Made by a program: the position numbers and the translations under genes. From assembly GCA_050248595.1 (NCBI GenBank), contig JBFWSB010000048.1:1-16907 (forward strand): a stretch of 16,907 bases of DNA. The letters run 5' to 3'. This document shows positions 14,574-16,907 of this stretch, in pieces. Below the pieces are notes generated by a model. That model did not search any database, was not told the DNA's origin, and saw only the letters and a program-made list of their open reading frames with translations. The stretch comes from JAGWAZ01 sp050248595 (lineage in GTDB: Bacteria > Bacteroidota > Ignavibacteria > OLB7). Within the stretch, counting starts at the first letter, position 1, and every line of letters starts with the position of its first letter.

Positions 14574-14586
14574 GGTGTGACACACC
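14574..14586. promoter_or_regulatory. 13-bp palindrome GGTGTGACACACC
   Basis: GGTGTG (14574-14579) and CACACC (14581-14586) are perfect inverted halves around one base. The site lies in the 86-bp divergent spacer between the sigma factor and the methyltransferase, about 25-37 bp before the sigma start, where a repressor or activator could affect both genes. It could also form by chance. Confidence 0.4.
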
Positions 14587-14603
14587 GTTTGCTCGACAGT
14601 TAC
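14579..14603 (-). promoter_or_regulatory. Candidate ECF-type promoter of the sigma operon
   Basis: On the minus strand GTAAC (14603-14599) is followed after 17 nt by GTC (14581-14579), resembling the AAC-containing -35 and GTC-containing -10 elements of many ECF promoters. This would start transcription near 14572 and leave a leader of about 23 nt before the ATG. It would fit autoregulation. The -10 overlaps the palindrome. Resemblance only. Confidence 0.3.
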
Positions 14604-14635
14604 GCCCCGATTTCTACCGGGAAAACATATGAATT

Positions 14636-15475
14636 ATGGAGATACAACCAAGCTCGACATCGTTCTTTCAACATCCCTTCGATGGAATGGCCGAATTCTA
14701 CGATGCGGATTTCACCCGAACACCCCTCGGAAGACGGAAACGAGCGCTCGTACACCGATACCTTGAAACTATCGTACAGCCAGACTGGAATGTGCTGGAG
14801 TTGAATTGCGGTACAGGAGAAGATGCACTCTGGCTCTCACGACGCGCAAAAAACGTTATGGCCACAGATATTTCTGCGAAGATGCTGGAAGTTGCCGAGG
14901 CAAAGATTCGGGAGAACGGAGTGGAGAACGTCGCATTTAACCAAATGGGAATCGAAGACTTGTGGGAGGAGAGTTCACCTTCGCCGCAGATATCTTCCCA
15001 ACAATTCAATCTTGTCTTCTCAAACTTTGATGGCTTAAACTGCCTACAGAACATAGCAGAGCTTCCAACTGCACTCAACAGACTCCTCTCCCCAAACGGA
15101 GAGGCGATCTTCGTGTTGATGTCTCGGTTCTGCGCTCTCGAAACAGTAGCGGAGCTTTTGCGAGGTAACCTGCTGAACGCATTTCAACGGAGCCGAGGAG
15201 AGAGTAGGTCAATTCATATTGGAAATGATCTCCGCGTTGATACTTGGTTCCACCCAACTCGAAAAATTCTTCAACTCTTCCGGCAGAGTGGATTCCACGT
15301 GAAGGAAGTACGTGCAATCGGCCTTACCACACCCCCAACATCTCTTCGCGACTTCTATCACCGCCATATCCGTACATTTCAACGATTCGATAAGGTTGAA
15401 GAAAGACTTTCCCCCTATTATCCCTTCAATCGGGTGGGAGATCATCTATTAGTACACATTCGGAAGAGTATATGA
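14636..15475 (+). CDS. Class I SAM-dependent methyltransferase
   Basis: 279 residues. The Rossmann-fold core is clear: FDGMAEFYDADFTRTPLG at the start, motif I VLELNCGTGEDALWLS (53-68) binding S-adenosylmethionine, the acidic ATDIS (about 76-80) that holds the ribose, then FNLVFSNFDGLNCLQNI and a post-motif helix before LLSPNGEAIFVLMS. The C-terminal third (RSIHIGNDLRVDTWFHPTRK onward, FRQSGFHVKEVRAIGLTTPP) probably forms the substrate cap. The acceptor is unknown; small molecule rather than DNA or rRNA is suggested by the absence of NPPY-like motifs. A later start at Met18 is possible. It is divergent from the sigma operon and lies before PPK2 and a B12-radical SAM gene, 272 bp away. A GAGT-type array starts at its stop codon. 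Confidence 0.92.
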   Translation: MEIQPSSTSFFQHPFDGMAEFYDADFTRTPLGRRKRALVHRYLETIVQPDWNVLELNCGTGEDALWLSRRAKNVMATDISAKMLEVAEAKIRENGVENVAFNQMGIEDLWEESSPSPQISSQQFNLVFSNFDGLNCLQNIAELPTALNRLLSPNGEAIFVLMSRFCALETVAELLRGNLLNAFQRSRGESRSIHIGNDLRVDTWFHPTRKILQLFRQSGFHVKEVRAIGLTTPPTSLRDFYHRHIRTFQRFDKVEERLSPYYPFNRVGDHLLVHIRKSI

Positions 15476-15747
15476 GTGGGAGAGTGTATGAGTTCGTGGG
15501 TGTTTGAGTGTAAGAGTGCCAAATAATGGTAGCCGCAGCTCTTCAGCCTGCGCTCTTGCTCCTACTGGTTGAAAATGAGAAGAGAAGTTCTGCGGATATA
15601 GAATCCGCACAGGGAGAAAATCCTCCTTCGTGATTCTTAGTCTCCTCGGTGGTAATTCTCTTATTTCTGTATGGACAGATGTTGGCTTACGTGGTGGTTG
15701 AAACACCTTTCCCCTTTTGAACATTTGGAATCAAAAACTATTGATCT
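15476..15747. repeat. Spacer with inverted composite repeat and a hairpin
   Basis: Directly after the methyltransferase stop, GAGTGGGA, GAGTGTAT, GAGTTCGT, then GAGTGTAA follow an 8-nt phase; this is the reverse complement of the ACTCATAC words of the other spacers. It is followed by GGTAGCCGCAGCTCTTCAGC and CTGCGC, an inverted copy of the palindrome element. A further hairpin has arms GCGGAT (15592-15597) and ATCCGC (15603-15608). The stretch at about 15624-15660, reading CTTCGTGATTCTTAG and CTCCTCGGTGG, resembles a widespread heptamer-phased intergenic repeat. The PPK2 promoter should lie in the last 100 bp but is not obvious. Confidence 0.75.
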
Positions 15748-16572
15748 ATGAAGAAGACAGGTTTGAAGCTATCTGAAATTGATCCGCGAGGTCCCAACGA
15801 TGTTGACCGTGATACAATCGAAAAGGAAGCAAAGGATGACTTGAAACGATTGGATGCTCTCTGCTACCGCATGTATGCAGAGGATCGCCACGCCCTCCTC
15901 GTAATCTTGCAAGGGATTGACGCAAGTGGCAAGAACGGAACCACAAAGCACCTTGCGCAAGGGATTAACCCAGATGGTCTGCAAGTCTACTCGTTCAAGA
16001 AACCATCAGAACTTGAGATCGAGCACGACTATCTCTGGCGAGTTCACCAAGGGACACCACATCGAGGGAACGTCTCGATCTTCAACCGTTCGCACTACGA
16101 GGAAGTAATCGTCACGAAAATTCATCCAGAAATTCTATCCGCCCAACATCTTCCAGAATCGATCTTGAACGACCCAGATATTTTCGAGAAGCGGTATCGC
16201 CACATCAACGACTTCGAGCGAATGTTAGCAGAGAACGGAACGGTTGTTGTGAAGTTCCTCCTCCACATCTCGAAGGAAGAACAACTTGAGCGACTTCGCG
16301 AACGGTTGGAAGATCCGAAAAAGCAGTGGAAATTTTCCCAAGATGATCTGGACAAGCGGAAGCACTGGGACGACTACATGAAAGCCTTCGAAGAGATGAT
16401 TGAAGCGACGAACACCCCTTATGCACCGTGGCACGTAATCCCGGCTGACAGGAAGTGGTATCGGAACTGGATGATCGGACGCATCTTAGTGGAACAACTG
16501 GAAAGTCTGAAGATGGAGTTCCCAACAATTGACAACCACAAAGTGACATTGGAGCAACTCTCAAACGCATGA
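15748..16572 (+). CDS. ppk2: Polyphosphate kinase 2, class III-like
   Basis: 274 residues, one PPK2 domain. The P-loop is GIDASGKNGTTK (56-67), where many members have DAGGKDGT. The lid and Walker B region includes YLWRVHQGTPHRGNVSIFNR (95-114) and SHYEEVIV. RYRHINDFERML, FLLHISKEEQLERL and the C-terminal YAPWHVIPADRKWYRNW complete the family signature. PPK2 transfers phosphate between polyphosphate and nucleoside phosphates. The sequence closely follows, from memory, class III enzymes such as that of Meiothermus, which phosphorylate both AMP and ADP from polyphosphate. The class assignment is inferred. The ATG at 15748 has no strong Shine-Dalgarno. Its stop overlaps the next start (ATGA), suggesting translational coupling. 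Confidence 0.95.
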   Translation: MKKTGLKLSEIDPRGPNDVDRDTIEKEAKDDLKRLDALCYRMYAEDRHALLVILQGIDASGKNGTTKHLAQGINPDGLQVYSFKKPSELEIEHDYLWRVHQGTPHRGNVSIFNRSHYEEVIVTKIHPEILSAQHLPESILNDPDIFEKRYRHINDFERMLAENGTVVVKFLLHISKEEQLERLRERLEDPKKQWKFSQDDLDKRKHWDDYMKAFEEMIEATNTPYAPWHVIPADRKWYRNWMIGRILVEQLESLKMEFPTIDNHKVTLEQLSNA

Positions 16573-16907
16573 AAATTCTGCTAACCCACGGTTACTTTAT
16601 CGAAGAGGATGAGAGAGAGCGGAAAATCATGAAGCCCTATCCCCCCCTCGGAATTTTGGGTATTACAGCCTGGCTCAGGCACGAAGGATATACACCCGAG
16701 GTCTTCGACACCACGTTCTCCACGTTCGCAGAACTTTGTCGGCAGATCAAGGAGACCACTCCTGACGTTCTCGGCATCTACACAAACCTGATGACAAAAC
16801 TTCGCGTGCTGGATATTATCCGGTTCGTTAAAGGTGAAGAGAGCCTCGCCAACACGCGCATCGTCTTAGGAGGACCGGAAGTAACCTACCACGTAGAACA
16901 ATTTCTG
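16569..16907 (+). CDS. B12-binding radical SAM protein, N-terminal part (cut by window end)
   Basis: The frame opens with ATG overlapping the PPK2 stop and stays open for 113 codons to the window edge. The residues read MKILLTHGYF, then YPPLGILGITAWLRHEGYTP, VFDTTFSTFAELC, PDVLGIYTNLMTK and IVLGGPEVTYHVEQFL. This is the cobalamin-binding (Rossmann-like) domain that precedes the radical SAM barrel in the large B12-dependent family: 'YPPLGILYLAAYLR', 'VEVIDTTF', 'D.VGI', 'IVLGGP'. The CxxxCxxC cluster motif would lie beyond the window, so the catalytic half is unseen. Substrate unknown; members methylate or rearrange unreactive carbons in cofactors, lipids and natural products. The adjoining methyltransferase might belong to the same pathway. 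Confidence 0.88.
   Translation, partial: MKILLTHGYFIEEDERERKIMKPYPPLGILGITAWLRHEGYTPEVFDTTFSTFAELCRQIKETTPDVLGIYTNLMTKLRVLDIIRFVKGEESLANTRIVLGGPEVTYHVEQFL

Noticed and set aside
15449..15724. Minus-strand ORF of 91 codons
   Set aside because: Covers the end of the methyltransferase and intergenic repeats only. Its sequence looks like translated repeat DNA of a kind often mis-annotated.

Overview
This window looks like a chromosomal segment of a Gram-negative bacterium of the Bacteroidota/Chlorobiota (FCB) group. A lineage near Ignavibacteria or 'Candidatus Kapabacteria' is my guess. The evidence is a C-terminal type IX secretion sorting domain (gene at 6363-7136), many lipoproteins with lipoboxes, an ECF sigma factor followed by an anti-sigma protein fused to a beta-barrel-like domain, and weak use of Shine-Dalgarno sequences. 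No tRNA, rRNA, CRISPR array, transposase or prophage gene is visible.

Layout. Bases 1-509 are non-coding and packed with repeats, including a perfect ATGAGGA heptamer array. Minus-strand folA (510-1004) and thyA (1230-2024) form a thymidylate/folate pair, with thyA upstream. Next come a DUF2059-type exported protein (2167-2790) and an endonuclease/exonuclease/phosphatase-fold lipoprotein (2887-3951), also on the minus strand and ending at a clear hairpin terminator. A plus-strand lipoprotein (4212-4889) converges on a probable outer-membrane protein (4978-6057). Then follow a T9SS-tailed, possibly cohesin-like protein (6363-7136) and a vWA-OmpA lipoprotein (7205-8770). A plus-strand DUF1003 membrane protein (8943-9674) converges on a DUF559-like protein whose nuclease motif looks lost (9683-10426).

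The most interesting block is 10750-14549, read on the minus strand in the order ECF sigma factor, anti-sigma/beta-barrel fusion, lipoprotein with an eight-residue Asp-Thr repeat, second lipoprotein. The two lipoproteins look like distant paralogues. The fusion has a cytosolic anti-sigma-like head, an Ala/Gly-rich stretch, a membrane helix, a long periplasmic linker and a C-terminal barrel-like domain. It could carry an outer-membrane signal directly to the sigma factor. A candidate ECF promoter overlapping a GGTGTG-A-CACACC palindrome lies upstream of the sigma gene, in the divergent spacer shared with a plus-strand SAM methyltransferase (14636-15475). A class III-like polyphosphate kinase 2 (15748-16572) and, overlapping it by ATGA, the start of a B12-binding radical SAM protein (cut at the window end) complete the window.

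In many spacers the DNA has a 7-nt (sometimes 8-nt) phase made of several unrelated sequence families. These arrays repeatedly begin at the stop codon of the flanking gene and read in that gene's sense direction as GATT-, GAGT- or CAAAAGT-type repeats. A second, composite element of about 115 bp recurs in three spacers and in both orientations.
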